DNA of 64,000 nt, taken from assembly GCF_000764305.2 (NCBI RefSeq), contig NW_025935765.1, positions 620,001 through 684,000 of the forward strand, given 5' to 3'. A model generated the notes under the pieces. It searched no databases and was not told the DNA's origin. It saw only the letters and a list, made by a program, of their open reading frames with translations. The position numbers were made by a program, and so were the translations under genes. This DNA comes from Hyalella azteca (Eukaryota > Arthropoda > Malacostraca > Amphipoda > Hyalellidae). This document shows, piece by piece, positions 13,037 to 24,846 of the stretch; the first letter of the stretch is position 1; each line of letters starts with the position of its first letter.

Positions 13037-15600
13037 ATTTCGTGTCGATGCTAACTTGTTCGTCGAGGTCGCCTACACTTATTATACAATAATAATTACT
13101 AAAGCTTCCTTGGGCCGAATTAGAATTAATTTAAACAGCACGTAATATTTTAAGGAGACTTATTTAGCGAGGTGACTTAATATTCCATCGTAAATACTTT
13201 GAAATTATCCAAAACTAAATTAGAATTTCGCACCTTTCTTCTTCAGTCTTGTGTTTTAATGGGGGAAAATATGTATATGACTAGCCTATTGTTTTCGTGT
13301 ACTTCGAACCACCGTTTCTTCTGCCACAGAATATTATTTTTATACGTATAAGTGCTCATAAATATAAATCCTCACAGACGTGCGTTTTTCTAGAACAATC
13401 ATAGAAAGCTTTTTAATGGATGTTAATCCGATATTCGAGTATCTGCTTCCACGATTTAAAATTCAGTCACTCACCTGATGAAACTCAGGCTATATGGATC
13501 ATACACGCAGAAATATAATTGTTTTGTGTAAAATTGTAATTTATATGAGAGAAATAAGGTGGCAAATCATATTTAAGGACAACCAATCATTTATTCTATA
13601 TAATTTTTGGGTTCTCATGAACGAAAAGTTTGTTCATGGACAATGACTGAGACTTCTAAACGTTTCTGTTTAGTAATTCTAAGTATTTATATTATTAAGA
13701 ATTCATCACGAATTAGTTTCAGAGTAATTGATAATTTATTTCCCACTCTAGAACTTCTTCAATTTATTCGCGCTCATCAGTCACACAAAAGTGAATTTCA
13801 ACTAATCAGTCCTTTACTTGATCTAATCTTGAATTAATCTGTGTTTTACTTTACTTAAACATAAGTCACATCAATAAAAAAGTATTATTCTCACATAAAA
13901 CATGACAGAAGATTTTATGCTTGCGCAAGCTTTTTACCGCATTTAGAGGCTACATACCCTCTGGCTTGAACTTTTCTTATGCCAACAGAGCGGGATTTCG
14001 GGTCCGGATCGAGTCAGACTTTGTGACGCGAGACTAAATGATCGAACCACGTGAACAGTAGACCGCTGAGGTAAAGACACGTGACTTCAAGAAACATGAT
14101 TCACGTTTTTATTAATTAATTTTACTGTAATAAATATTTTAATGTCTCAAACCATCCTACGAGTACAAAAAAATATTTTCTGAAATAATTTCTGCCCAGA
14201 AATAATTCCGAATTCCTTACTTGAACAGTTTGGGAGAGCAGCTAAAGCTCAACTGTAGTAAAGCTCCTACACAGTTCAATAGAATTATATAAAAAAATTA
14301 CAAATTATAAAGACACTTGGAGAGATTATCAAAAAATTTTGTCTTTTGAAATCTCGCCGGCGGTGAAATAGCTGCCTTTGGCAAGATTTTTTCTTGGGCG
14401 AAAGATGAATATTAAGTCAAAGTAAAAGAATTAAGTTGCCTTCGAGAGAGTTTCTATGAAGACTTTTACGAGGGTAATCTAGGGACCGTCTTTCAATATC
14501 CCTCGGCCAACTCCCAGAGCGAGATCGAGAATTCCATTCTCATCACTTTATTAGATTCTCTTTTGATAGCACGCCGTGAATCCCCTTAACATTAAAAAGA
14601 TTAAACTGAATTACTTAGAATTAGAAACGCCAAATGTGAAAATAATTGCTGTAGAAAAAAATATTACGTCACATTCCTCTTGATTTATCTGTATATAATT
14701 GCACTTAAATAAGCATTTAATTACGATTATTATTATTTTACTATCGTTTTTCATTAATAAGATTAGAACCACAAAAAAAAGCACAGTGAATTTCTAGAGA
14801 CGCAGCATTATGAGCTTTCGAGCTCGAAATTCACTAATTACCCTATGTAGGTTGCACGCATTTTTTCACTTAAAAAGCAATCCCTCATTCGCAGATAAAT
14901 TTTATTTCAGCTTCAGTCGTAAAAATAGATTTCAGGAACCCGCGTGACTGCAAGTAAGATCTGATGCATGAGGTAAAGGCGCTACTGCCTCGGGAAGTGT
15001 AAGGAAGAATACCAGTCACTGAAAGATAAATCTCAAGCTGGACAAATTATCGAGTCAGCAAAAATTTAGCAAGTTATTAGAAAAGCAGAACTGGAAGCAA
15101 TGCAATTCCTATGGAAGTAATCGGCCAGTAAGCATTGGCTTGAATTCCAGACAACCATCTTCTGCGAGCAAGACATGACTATCGCATATGGCACTCAATC
15201 AATGAAACTTTCGGTCGTCCGCAGTTTTGTTATAACGTCTGAGATAAGAAGAGATTCGGGTAAGCTGCTTGCAGGGATCCAGGGCGGCGCTCATTTATGG
15301 AGTTGGGCCGGAAAGCCGTTCACGGGAAGCTCTTATATAGGGGCTCATTGCAAACTTGTTGTATTCATTTAGAAGCTCGCTAATTAGCAGCCACAGCTCG
15401 CCGCTCCCGGCCAAATCTGCCATTAGAGAAGCGCTCCAACTTGGCCAGCCTTCAGCGACGCTGCCAGAGATGCCGGAGTTGTCGCTTAGGAACTCTCATG
15501 ATGCACTAATAAAGCGGACGAGGAGGTAGCCTAGACGTGGGAAAGCGTCGGTGCCTTATGCTAGAGAGGGACCAAAGGCATCTTAATCGAGAGATTACAG
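13037..15600. other. Gene-free DNA with one GC-rich island
   Basis: AT-rich to about 15240. 15240-15520 is GC-rich and contains gctcgctaattagcagccac, a homeodomain-type TAATTAG core. A weak tRNA-like SINE signature lies on the minus strand at 13985-14090. No gene recognised. Confidence 0.4.
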
Positions 15601-15604
15601 CCTC

Positions 15605-16145
15605 ATCATCACTTCATCCAAGGTGATACCAGAGCCACTAAAGTATTATGACTTATCAACCAGGGTGGTACCGGGGACACAACAGTATTAAGACTTATCA
15701 AACGGGGTGGTACCGGAGCCACCACAGTATATAATGATTTATCAGCCGGGTTGGTACCTCAACCACCACAGTATTATGACTTATCAGCCGGGATGGTACC
15801 TCAGCCACCACAGTATTGTGACTTATCAGCCGGGGCGTTGCCGAAGTCACTACAGTATTATGACTTATCAGCCGGGGTGTTGCCGAAGCCACCACAGTAT
15901 TATGACTTATCAGCCGGGGTGTTGCCGAAGCCACCACAGTATTATGACTCATCAGCCGGGGGTGGTATCTCAGCCACCACAGTATTATGACTTATCAGCC
16001 CAGGTGTTGCGGAAGCCACTATAGTATTATAACTAGCAGCCGGGGTGGTACCTCAGCCACCACAGTATTGTGACTTATCAACCGGGGTGTTGCCGAAGCC
16101 ACTACAGTATTATGACTTATCTGTCAGTGTGGTACCTGAGTCACC
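15605..16145. repeat. 42-bp tandem array A (CCACAGTATTATGAC)
   Basis: About 12 units of gacttatcagccggggtgtt followed by gccgaagccaccacagtatt plus at. Two variants alternate: one with ggtacc (left part and one right unit) and one with gttgccgaagcc (centre). The 14-codon unit leaves long open frames on both strands, with no other protein evidence. Confidence 0.93.
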
Positions 16146-16304
16146 ACTGAACTGACACTACTCACAACTCAGCCAGTATAATTCTCCGGTCAATGATCGA
16201 AGCATCTTCTGAAGCGAGGCGATCGGCTGGTGGCTCATTAGCACGCGATGTGTAATAAACAGAAAATTTAATAGTTAAAAGTGAAGGCTTTATTGAGATA
16301 CGCT

Positions 16305-16576
16305 CTTACTGATCCATAATAATTAGCAGTTCATAATGCAGGCTATTACTTAGCCAAAACAATTAGCAGTTCATAATGCAGGCTGTTACTGAGCCATAAC
16401 AATTAGCAGTTCATAATGCAGCCTGTTACTGAGCGAGAACAATAGGCAGTTCATAATACAGGTATTACCGAGCCAAAACAATAAGCAGTTCATAATACAG
16501 GCTATTATACTCAGCCAGAACAATAAGTAGTTCATAATGCAGGCTACTATACTCAGCCAGAACAATAAGCAGTTGT
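16305..16576. repeat. 39-42 bp tandem array B1 (GCAGTTCATAATGCAGGCT)
   Basis: Six to seven units of aacaataagcagttcataat then gcaggctattatactcagcc plus ag, degrading to the left into shorter units. The same unit forms array B2 at 17683-17889. Confidence 0.92.
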
Positions 16577-17010
16577 AGCGGGGAACCACTAGCATGTACT
16601 GACCATATGATCGTTAGTCTACTATACATTGCCTTGTCAAGTAGCGGGCCATACAGAGTTTTAATCAATTAAGCACTTCTGAGCCGTAAGGATATTAGGA
16701 GGCATCAAGAATCATCTTTCATTTCTTGAAGGAAATTTTATTCACAATAATCAAGCCGGCTCATTATTCTATTTATTCGAATGAACATCTGGTGATCTAT
16801 TGCTAACCCAGCGGGAGAACTTCTGAATAATTACCATTGGTAAAGGATTAAAGAACAATTGGATTCAATACTCAACGTAAATGACAGGCATCTTCTGGTG
16901 TGTTCAAGACGTTGATAATCAGGACATAGAATGAGAAATAAAAACCTGAGCAGTTATTTCATCCACCGGTAACAATTATAATCGAGATTATAATTTATAA
17001 TGTAACCTAA

Positions 17011-17072
17011 CGGCTTTAGACGAAGATCGTGATGGCTTTAGACGAAGATCGTGATGGCTTTAGACGAAGATC
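17011..17072. repeat. 22-bp triplication
   Basis: Three tandem copies of ggctttagacgaagatcgtg plus at; the third changes at its end. The repeat provides the start region of the open frame at 17029. Confidence 0.95.
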
Positions 17073-17472
17073 CACTACAAACAGGTACTTTTATGACCAG
17101 GTGATTTTCGGCCAGTGTGCGCCTATTATAAGCAAAGCATACCCGTCAATCTCGCGTACTATGCAGGAAGTTTCATCTCCAATGGAATATAATTCGAGGA
17201 ACTCCAGCGGATATGATTCTAAACGATTACTTCAAGTCCTGCAAGAACACTTCAGCTTACTTGACGTACTTCCACTTCCACTAGCGTCTTCATTCGGATT
17301 TTTTGGTTCAGCGAAGCGTTACGATTTATCTCTTAACCGGCATATCTTTCAGCAAAACGTCACCAAAGGCAGTATACATCACGTTAATAATTTTTTGTCA
17401 TCTCTTGCTCTCGTCCGGTGCTATCTGGCTTCTCCCGCTCGTATCCCTCCTCTTTCACAAACCTATAAGTGA
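17029..17472 (+). CDS. Unrecognised open reading frame, 147 codons
   Basis: The longest open frame in the gene desert that is not mainly made of tandem repeats. It starts ATGATGGCTTTAGACGAAGA inside the 22-bp triplication and ends TAA? no: it closes at TGA (aagtga) at 17470-17472. The translation has no recognisable domain, signal peptide or transmembrane segment; a region rich in Leu and Ser lies in the middle (LLDVLPLPLASSFGFFG). No splice-site or promoter context is evident. In DNA of this composition a chance frame is quite possible, and overlap with the triplication lowers confidence. Confidence 0.15.
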   Translation: MMALDEDRDGFRRRSTTNRYFYDQVIFGQCAPIISKAYPSISRTMQEVSSPMEYNSRNSSGYDSKRLLQVLQEHFSLLDVLPLPLASSFGFFGSAKRYDLSLNRHIFQQNVTKGSIHHVNNFLSSLALVRCYLASPARIPPLSQTYK

Positions 17473-17682
17473 CGCGATAATCATCGCACACCGGTGCAGA
17501 ACACCATAAAATTACCGATTACACATAAATAGGAACCTACTAATTATGAATTAACTAATTTGCTATGAATAAAAAAATAAAAATCTGAATAATTGAGTAT
17601 TACAAAAAATAATAATATTTTTTTTTTACTTTAACAATTTCGATTACTAAATATTCTTTAGAACTGGAGTCTATACCATTAC

Positions 17683-17889
17683 ACAGTTCATAATACAGGC
17701 TATTATACTCAGCCAGAAGAATATGCAGTTCATACTGCAGGCTATTATACTCAGCCAGAACAATAAGCAGTTCATAATGCAGGCTATTATACTCAGCCAG
17801 AACAATAAGCAGTTCGTAATGCAGGCTATTATACTCAGCCAGAACAATAAGCAGTTCATAATGCAGGCTATTATACTTAGCCAGAACAG
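17683..17889. repeat. 42-bp tandem array B2, same family as 16305-16576
   Basis: Five units of cagttcataatgcaggctat then tatactcagccagaacaata plus ag, closely matching B1 and in the same orientation, 1.1 kb away. More homogeneous than B1. Confidence 0.94.
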
Positions 17890-18847
17890 AGATGAGTCGA
17901 TGCAGCGGCCGTCATGCCTGGGGCGGTCCTCTATCTCTGTGAGAGGAGCTACGTTATTCGCCTCAGCGGTTCTCAAGGAAGGCCTTCAAATGCACAGCAG
18001 ATCTCTCACTCTCTCGAGATTTCCTTATATGCGAATAAAATTTAGTCAAAGCCTCACGAATACACGAATATACTTGGAATAAATTCCAGGTTGAATTTAT
18101 AGATTATATTCTAAACTCGACGATTTTCGATGCTTATGTGCGAGTAACCTGAAATTACTTGCACCGTGAAATTGACTTGACCTCGATGGGGAATTTTACG
18201 CAGCCTAAATCTCAAAGAAGATCGCTGCTTGAGATTTGGGGCCGAACAATTGTTTGTCTGAACATAAATTACAGAATTACAGAAAAATTAAGTTTAAATG
18301 AATGAATTCTAGAAAATATTTGCAGAAACTAAGGTTCATTTCCAAGTATTACTGACCAAGGTTATGGCAAATGACAACGACTTGTCAAAAATTTAAATCG
18401 TGCTCTGAAAATTGAAATACGAAACATTATAAATGAAGATAACCGTAATGAATTGGCTCGATGATAAAATTAAGAATTTTTGTCGATCGATTGATGGTTA
18501 CACTTTGTTCATGGCAAATAAAGCTTCTTACGAACATGAATAGCACTCTAATTCATTACTACAAGTATCGCGTTAGTTCAATTGGAACATTTACTAAAGT
18601 TGTTTTGGATCAGTAACTAATAAAACATACAAGTTAGCAATAAATAGTAAAAAAAATCTAGTGTTGTTGTCCGTTATGGCGTCCCTTATTCGATTGCTGA
18701 AGTTTTTGGGACAAAAAAAATCGTGTGGTTCACCCACAACAACACGTGCGGCAGACGATGAGACTTACTCGTCATGCTTGATGAAAGAACAGGAGTCGTG
18801 GATCAAAGAAATATCCGTACGGTTATTGACAGGCTACTTTAAATGAC
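17890..18847. other. AT-rich gene-free DNA
   Basis: No recognised gene or array. A nine-base inverted repeat (gtgttgttg/caacaacac) lies at 18661-18748. Confidence 0.5.
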
Positions 18848-19015
18848 TAAAAAATATAACTCGGTACTCACTGCAGTGAGTGACTGAGAGCGCATTTTCT
18901 CAGAGATCGTCCGTGAAGTCACGGACGGACATCGCGGACGGACGTCACGGGCGGACGGATATTACGAGCACAATGTAGCGCCTTTTTTCCTTAAATGAGA
19001 AAATGCGCTAAAAAC
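18848..19015 (+). mobile_element. Copy 2 of the short non-autonomous dispersed element
   Basis: Starts aaaaaatataactcggtact, then cactgcagtgagtgactgag, gcgcattttctc, a CGGACGGAC-rich middle (expanded here with three cggac blocks), gagcacaatgtagcgcc, and ends gagaaaatgcgctaaaaac. The gcgcattttctc and gagaaaatgcgc segments are perfect inverted repeats about 100 bases apart. Best copy for defining the family. Confidence 0.8.
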
Positions 19016-20084
19016 GTGTGAAAAACTCAAGTGACTGGTCGTAAATTTATTCTTCGACTTATAAACAAAGAAATACGCTGACCTACATTCGTGCGTGTTT
19101 TTCATGAGGGTCAGTGGATTGTTACATCCATTTTAATCCGAGTGCTGTAACCATGAGGAATTGTTTCCTTTTATTTTCTTCGTCACACCTCTTCGTCAAA
19201 AAGACCAGCGCCTATATCAGCGGCTGGGTAAGATAACGCAGACTATTACCGAGGCCACTGCCGCGCTGCTCTGCAAGTCCGGATTTGGTTCGACGGACCA
19301 AATCCGGAAAGTTGGTTCCGGACCAAATTCTTAGAAGAAAGACAGGGTCTTCCTTGGTGCCGCTGGTGACGGCCAGAACTTGAAAAAGATGGTCACAACG
19401 AAAGGGCAAACTTCCTATACACAATGCCAAAGTTTGATATTTTTCGAATGTACGGCGAACTTTCTGAACGCAGTCTCCCCAATTATAGATGCGCATTGTA
19501 CTGCCTCCAGAACAGAGAGATTCATGATCCAAGGATCTTCATGATATCACGCCGGCGAATTACCTTGAATAACATTATTCCGAGTCCCAATAGTTCTCGG
19601 CAGGTATCACTTCTCGGCAGGATTTCGCTTTACTGAACATCGTCAAACTTCATGATTTCTCATTTTTATTGAATGAACAGAAGTGTCATTACCTCGTCAT
19701 TCATTGCAGTGGAAAACAAAGTCCGATATAATCTTGGCCAAAAGTCGGAAAAATGGCTAAATATATTTATGTTGAAGACTTGGAAACATGATAAACCCGG
19801 ACAATTTTTGAAAAATAGTATACAGAGTCGTGCTTAAGTGATGGCCAGAGTTTTAAAATTGTCTTTCAATTTCAGTCTCCAACCGAATCCATACTAAGTT
19901 CATTGCACCTGTGTTAAAAAGTTTGTTGTCTGAACTGAAATCTTTAACATTATTTCGTAATTCAATTCATCATTGTTTTACCTAACAGCTGGTATTTACA
20001 GTGGTGCCTACAATGTTGGTTTCTGAGATATCTTTATCACGCTGCGTCGTGACGGCATAACGTGATCATGGCTTGACGTTGTGA
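19016..20084. other. Gene-free DNA
   Basis: AT-rich with a GC-richer patch near 19200-19400 that includes the hairpin at 19278-19308. No gene recognised. Confidence 0.5.
19278..19308. repeat. Perfect 12-bp hairpin
   Basis: Arms tccggatttggt and accaaatccgga with loop tcgacgg; a partial third copy of the arm follows (ttccggaccaaattc). Confidence 0.85.
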
Positions 20085-20668
20085 TTTGGTGACAAGTACA
20101 TGATCGTACGTAAGATTTGGTGACAAGTACGTGACCATACGTAAGATTTGGTGACATGTACGTGACCGTACGTAAGATTTGGTGGCAAGTACGTGATCGT
20201 ACGTAAGATTTGGTGACAAGTACGTGACCGTACGTAAGATTTGGTGACAAGTACGTGATCGTACGTAAGATTTGGTGACAAGTACGTGACCGTACGTAAG
20301 ATTTGGTGACACGTACGTGACCGTACGTAAGATTTGGTGTCACGTACGTGACTGTACGTAAGATTTGGTGTCACGTAAATGATCGTACGTAAAATTTGGT
20401 GTCACGTACGTGACTGTTCGTAAGATTTGGTGTCACTTAAGTGATCGTACGTAAGATTTGGTGTCACGTACGTGACTGTTCGTAAGATTTGGTGTCACTT
20501 AAGTGATCGTACGTAAGATTTGGTGTCACGTACGTGACTGTTCGTAAGATTTGGTGTCACGTAAGTGATCGTACGTAAGATTTGGTGTCACGTACGTGAC
20601 TGTTCGTAAGATTTGGTGTCACGTGAGTGATCGTAAGTAATATTTGGTGTCACGTACGTGACCGTTAC
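20085..20668. repeat. 31-bp tandem array with palindromic cores and a 62-bp higher-order half
   Basis: About 19 units of cgtacgtaagatttggtgac plus aagtacgtgac. To about 20335 units are simple repeats. From about 20340 to 20650 two unit types alternate: one with the palindrome gtcacgtacgtgac followed by tgttcgtaag, the other with tcacttaagtga (or cacgtaagtga) followed by tcgtacgtaag. This gives a 62-bp higher-order repeat. Confidence 0.93.
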
Positions 20669-21360
20669 CAGAACCTGTGTATAATGTGCAATCCTATCTT
20701 TCCAGCCCAGCGGAGGACGCAGTGGTTTCCTTGGTTCGAACAAAGCCTCCATTTCAGTGGCAATCGTATTTTGTAGGCTAATTTTCGCGATTATAGTGGC
20801 GCTGCGAAAGATGAGATTTTCTATATCTGACTGCCGTCGATTAGCGGATGTTTAGGCGAACACAACAAGACCAGCTTTAACCCTTTACCGCCTGACATGA
20901 GTACTGGACAAGCCTACTTTCCAAAAAGGCTAAGTTCTAGTGAGCGCAAAATGACTTGCACTGATGCTTGCCGCCACGTACGAACACTTAAAAATGTTCT
21001 CTGTTGCGTCCAAACGTCCTCAGGTTGCTACACTCAATAGTTCACGTATAATTTAAGTTGTAAGTTATGTTCCCGGAGAGTTGCATACGACGGTAAGAGG
21101 GTTAAAATCCTTGCTGTTAGATTTTACGAAGTCTGTTGCTACTTCGGGATTTCATGTTGGTATTCAGCAATGCGTCAAAATTTATTTCAGACAAAACCGA
21201 AATAAAAAAGTAAGAATTATCAAGTGTAAATTGAAGTAACTGTTCTGAGAAAAAAAAACAACTTAACTGATCTAGAACCGAATCCAGAAATGAACCGAAA
21301 TCATTGTTAGTGAGACGTCGGTAGCAGAAACTTCTTCAGCGTTTCTGGCTGAGGCCATCA
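20669..21360. other. Gene-free DNA
   Basis: Unique sequence between two arrays; nothing recognised. Confidence 0.45.
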
Positions 21361-21362
21361 TG

Positions 21363-21930
21363 AGGCGGATACGGAGGCTCGGATGAAGCGAAGGCTGAAG
21401 CCAGCCATGAGGCAGGGGCTGAGAGTCAAAGTGAAGCAAAGGGTGAGGACAGCCTTGAAGCGGCGGCTGAGGCCCAATATGGAGTGCAGGCTGAAGACAG
21501 CCATGAGGAGGTGGATGAGGCTCAAAAAGAAGTGCAGGCTGAGGACAGCCATGAGGCGATGGCTGAGGCCCAAAAAGAAGTGCAGGCTGAGAACAGCCAT
21601 GAAGCGGTGGCTGAGGCCCAAAATGAAGTGCAGGCTGAGAACAGCCATGAAGCGGTGGCTGAGGCCCAAAATGAAGTGCAGGCTGAGAACAGCCATGAAG
21701 CGGTGGCTGAGGCCAAAACTGAAGTGCAGGCTGAGAACAGCCATGAGGCGGTGGCTGAGGTCCAAAAAGAAGTGCAGGCTGAGGACAGCCATGAGGCGGT
21801 GGCTGAGGCCCAAACTGAAGTGCAGGCTGAGGACAGCCCGGGGGTGGTGGCTGAGGCACGGCACGACCCCTGTTGTCAGCCTGTTAGGCTAGGGCTCCTA
21901 ACAGGCTATACTTGTCAGGGGACCTCCTAA
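21363..21930 (+). repeat. 48-bp tandem array with an acidic Ala/Glu-rich open frame
   Basis: About nine units of gaagtgcaggctgagaacag then ccatgaagcggtggctgagg plus cccaaaat. In one plus-strand frame (21363 to a stop at 21928-21930) units read AEAQNEVQAENSHEAV, a 16-residue Ala/Glu-rich helix-like repeat; the first three units are degenerate. Other frames (an Arg/Lys-rich frame and two Pro/Leu-rich minus frames) are equally open because the unit is 48 bases. No start context, splice sites or flanking exons were found. It may be a minisatellite or a decayed repeat-protein exon. Confidence 0.85.
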
Positions 21931-23274
21931 TAAGCCTCGTACAACAGCCCCTCTTTATGAATGCCTGCACTTGAAGCTACGTCACTAGGGCGTTTCTAGT
22001 CACTAGTGTTACTAGTGCACTGCGGAGCGACACTAGAAATTTAAGCAACGACACTGTTGCAATTCCCTCCGTTAGTGATGCTGGTGCAGTATAAAAATGA
22101 AAGAATTTCAGCCCAATAATTGAACAAATTGATCATCGTAAAAATTTACATGAATTGCGTGAGTCATGTCGAAGTATAAAGCTTATGAATCATCATGCAA
22201 CATATTTAGAAATTGGAGTTCAAATTTTGAAAGAAATATACACTACGACAAAAAAAATTATGCTGTGATAATTTAATTTCATTTCAATGAAATGAAAACG
22301 ATGTATTAAAAACGTTTATTTTTCGAAAATTTCTTAAGACTTATTCACTGATAAACTTAGGTTTTTATTCGATCAACACAAGTTTTAATATTAAACTCGT
22401 AAAGCATGCACGTATTGTCAGCAGACTCCTTCGACCTTGGTTTATGATAATTACCCGAGTAAATATCATCCCCCATATCATATACGAAAAATATAAATAT
22501 TTAAAGAAGAAAACAACACGAAATCGGTTTAATCGGTTTGCATGGCCCCCAGTTATTATTTTAGTTCGCCGGTTATGAACCGCGAGCTCATGAGAGGATC
22601 AGGCTCGCTGATGGAGTGCGTATCGCAGTTGCTGAAGCTGCCGCTAAAAGTCGCGTTAAACTGTCCGCCGAATGTAGCGTAGGAACTATCTGAAAAGTTC
22701 AGTGTATTTTTAAGCTATTGGATTCAAAAACTGATACTGACGCTGCACGATCTGGCTACGCAATCGCATGGATTCGTGAGCTTTAGTTCGAAATACACTG
22801 TCGCTATTATAAAGGGAAACTGGTGAAAAATTGGCTAAAACTCAACTCGGGTACGCACATTGTGGCAACAATTTTGGAAATTTCAAATTCTTTCACAATG
22901 CAGCTAGTTTCAATTACGCGAAAAGCCTTTCAATTACGCGAAAAATCGAAAAATTTTATTTTTATGCTTATAATCACAAAAGATGTGACTAGATTTAACT
23001 ACGGCCATAGAGATAGCTGGAATGTAATTCTATACTTTAATAGTTTTTACTATTAATTAAAATTGAAGCATTATCGAGCTAACCAGACGAACAATAACTG
23101 GTTTAAAAAAGAAACAGATAAATCTGGTGACAGATTTTATTCGGTTAATGGTTGGCTCGTAACCACTCAGGATTTTATGAAAATGAACTTGTTCTTTTTC
23201 ATCACAATATTAGTAGAAGAGGAGTAATGAAAACTTATATTACTCATATTAGTCATATATATACTTGTTTTAGA
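21931..23274. other. AT-rich gene-free DNA with a GC-rich island at 22540-22700
   Basis: The island includes ttcgccggttatgaaccgcg and cgcagttgctgaagctgccg. No gene recognised. Confidence 0.45.
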
Positions 23275-23757
23275 ATAGAATATAAGTGTCGGCACTGAAG
23301 AAATAGGCCCATGGCCTGTTGCCGATTCTTGTAATTTTCGTGACTTGATTCACACGGGGTCCGGCCTTTGGAAGCCGATATTTCCATAACTGACGATTGA
23401 TCGAGATAGCTGCCGGACTTATTGTCTGGGGCCATATACTTTCAAACTCGCTAAGTGAACGTAAGTACTTATCTATATTTTCTTGTCTATGATTGGTGGA
23501 TTTTGCTTGAAAGGCCGCCAATGATTGGCTGATGAACTTACGATCTCTTAATTTTCTTGAAAGTATGGGCTCTGGTCCTTAGTTCCCAGGCATTTCACGA
23601 CATCATATGCTCCTGCATAGCTTCGCCTAGCCTGTTCTTGAAGGCGTTCATGTACTCGGAGCGTCAACGATGCTATCAGGGAGGCTGTTCCACATGTCGG
23701 TGACTCGAAGCGAGAAGAAATGTTGTCGCATGGATGTGTTACAACGCAGTTTTACTG
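23275..23757 (-). mobile_element. LINE 3' end, copy 2 (frameshifted)
   Basis: The minus strand from 23757 reads the same RT C-terminal tail as copy 1: KLRCNTSMRQHFFSLRVTDM then WNSLPDSIVDAP. A one-base shift at about 23660 moves the remaining FKNRLGEAMQEHM into another frame. The 3' UTR motif caataagtccggcagctatc and gtcacgaaaattacaagaat then ttcttcagtgccgac follow, ending near an AT-rich tail (attctattctaaaac). The left edge abuts the 31-bp array at 23755. Inactive fragment. Confidence 0.85.
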
Positions 23758-23890
23758 TTGAATGTTACCGCAGCCCCGACCCTGTCTGTTGAATGTTACC
23801 GCAGCCCCGGCCCTGCCTGTTGAATGTTACCGCAGCCGGTACCTTGCCTGTTGAATGTCGACACAGCCCCGACCCTGCGTGTTGAATGTT
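23755..23890. repeat. 31-bp tandem array
   Basis: Four to five units of ctgttgaatgttaccgcagc plus cccgaccctgt with substitutions (ggtacc, gtcgacac). It begins exactly where the LINE fragment ends. Confidence 0.92.
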
Positions 23891-24845
23891 GCCGTTGGTG
23901 CTGTCGAATTTATTCATATTATTTACAAAGAAAATTAATTTATGTGTTTCCATTCAGTCAAATGATTTCTCTTGTTACATAATTTTTTTAAGATCAGTCA
24001 CAAACACATTTAAGTCATCATATCGTAACTTGATTTATTACGACAGGAATAAAGCGAAAGGGCAGCGATGTCCGCTAAAGAAGTTCGCTTTTTGCACGAG
24101 CGAAGAGCGGAGGCAATCAACTGACCTAACATTGATCAGGGCACTCGAGCAAAAGAGGGACTAAGTGTTCTCAAAGATCAACTCGCCGACTGGGCTTGGA
24201 CTGTTTTAACTCCATCAGTCATTGTGCGCAAGTATTAATTAAGTTACCCAAGTCAAACACTGCTTTTCGAGCCTGCGCTCATCTTCCAACAAGATAATCG
24301 AATCCATTCAAATGCTAAGGAATTCAACCGCCTATCTTCTTCACGGCCGAATGAATTATTATATTATTATTAAAAATTTGAGAGCAGCAGAAATAATGTT
24401 CTGTCAAGTGCGGTTCAAAAAAACTGAACTGTAGATAGTAATTTTCTGTCGATTATATGGTTTAAAAAAATTGTGAAGTAAATCGTAATTTTCTATGGAG
24501 TGTGGTGAAAAAATTAACAGCCTAATGGAGGCAATTCAACGAACGATTCATCTGAAATGAAAAAAAAAAACATTAAGAACAGGGTCAATGAACGGTAGAA
24601 AATGAGATCATTCAATAATGAAGAATCGTCAAACGAATAAAAAATAAAGGGAAATGCAGAGAAATTTTATGAATATTGCATCTGATTCAAATAATAATCA
24701 GCTTATTGGTGATGAAATGGGAGCTCAGATATGAATTTAATAAACTAACATATCTCTGAAGCTAAAATTAACTCAGGGTGAATCTGCACTTGTATTTTCA
24801 AATTTGTGCCTTAAGGAATGTAACAAATGTTTATATAATGATGAC
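23891..24845. other. AT-rich gene-free DNA
   Basis: Nothing recognised. Confidence 0.5.
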
Positions 24846-24846
24846 A

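Noticed and set aside
20008..20374. Three overlapping minus-strand frames rich in Thr/Tyr/His
   Set aside because: By-products of the 31-base array, which has a 93-base coding super-period; no gene features.
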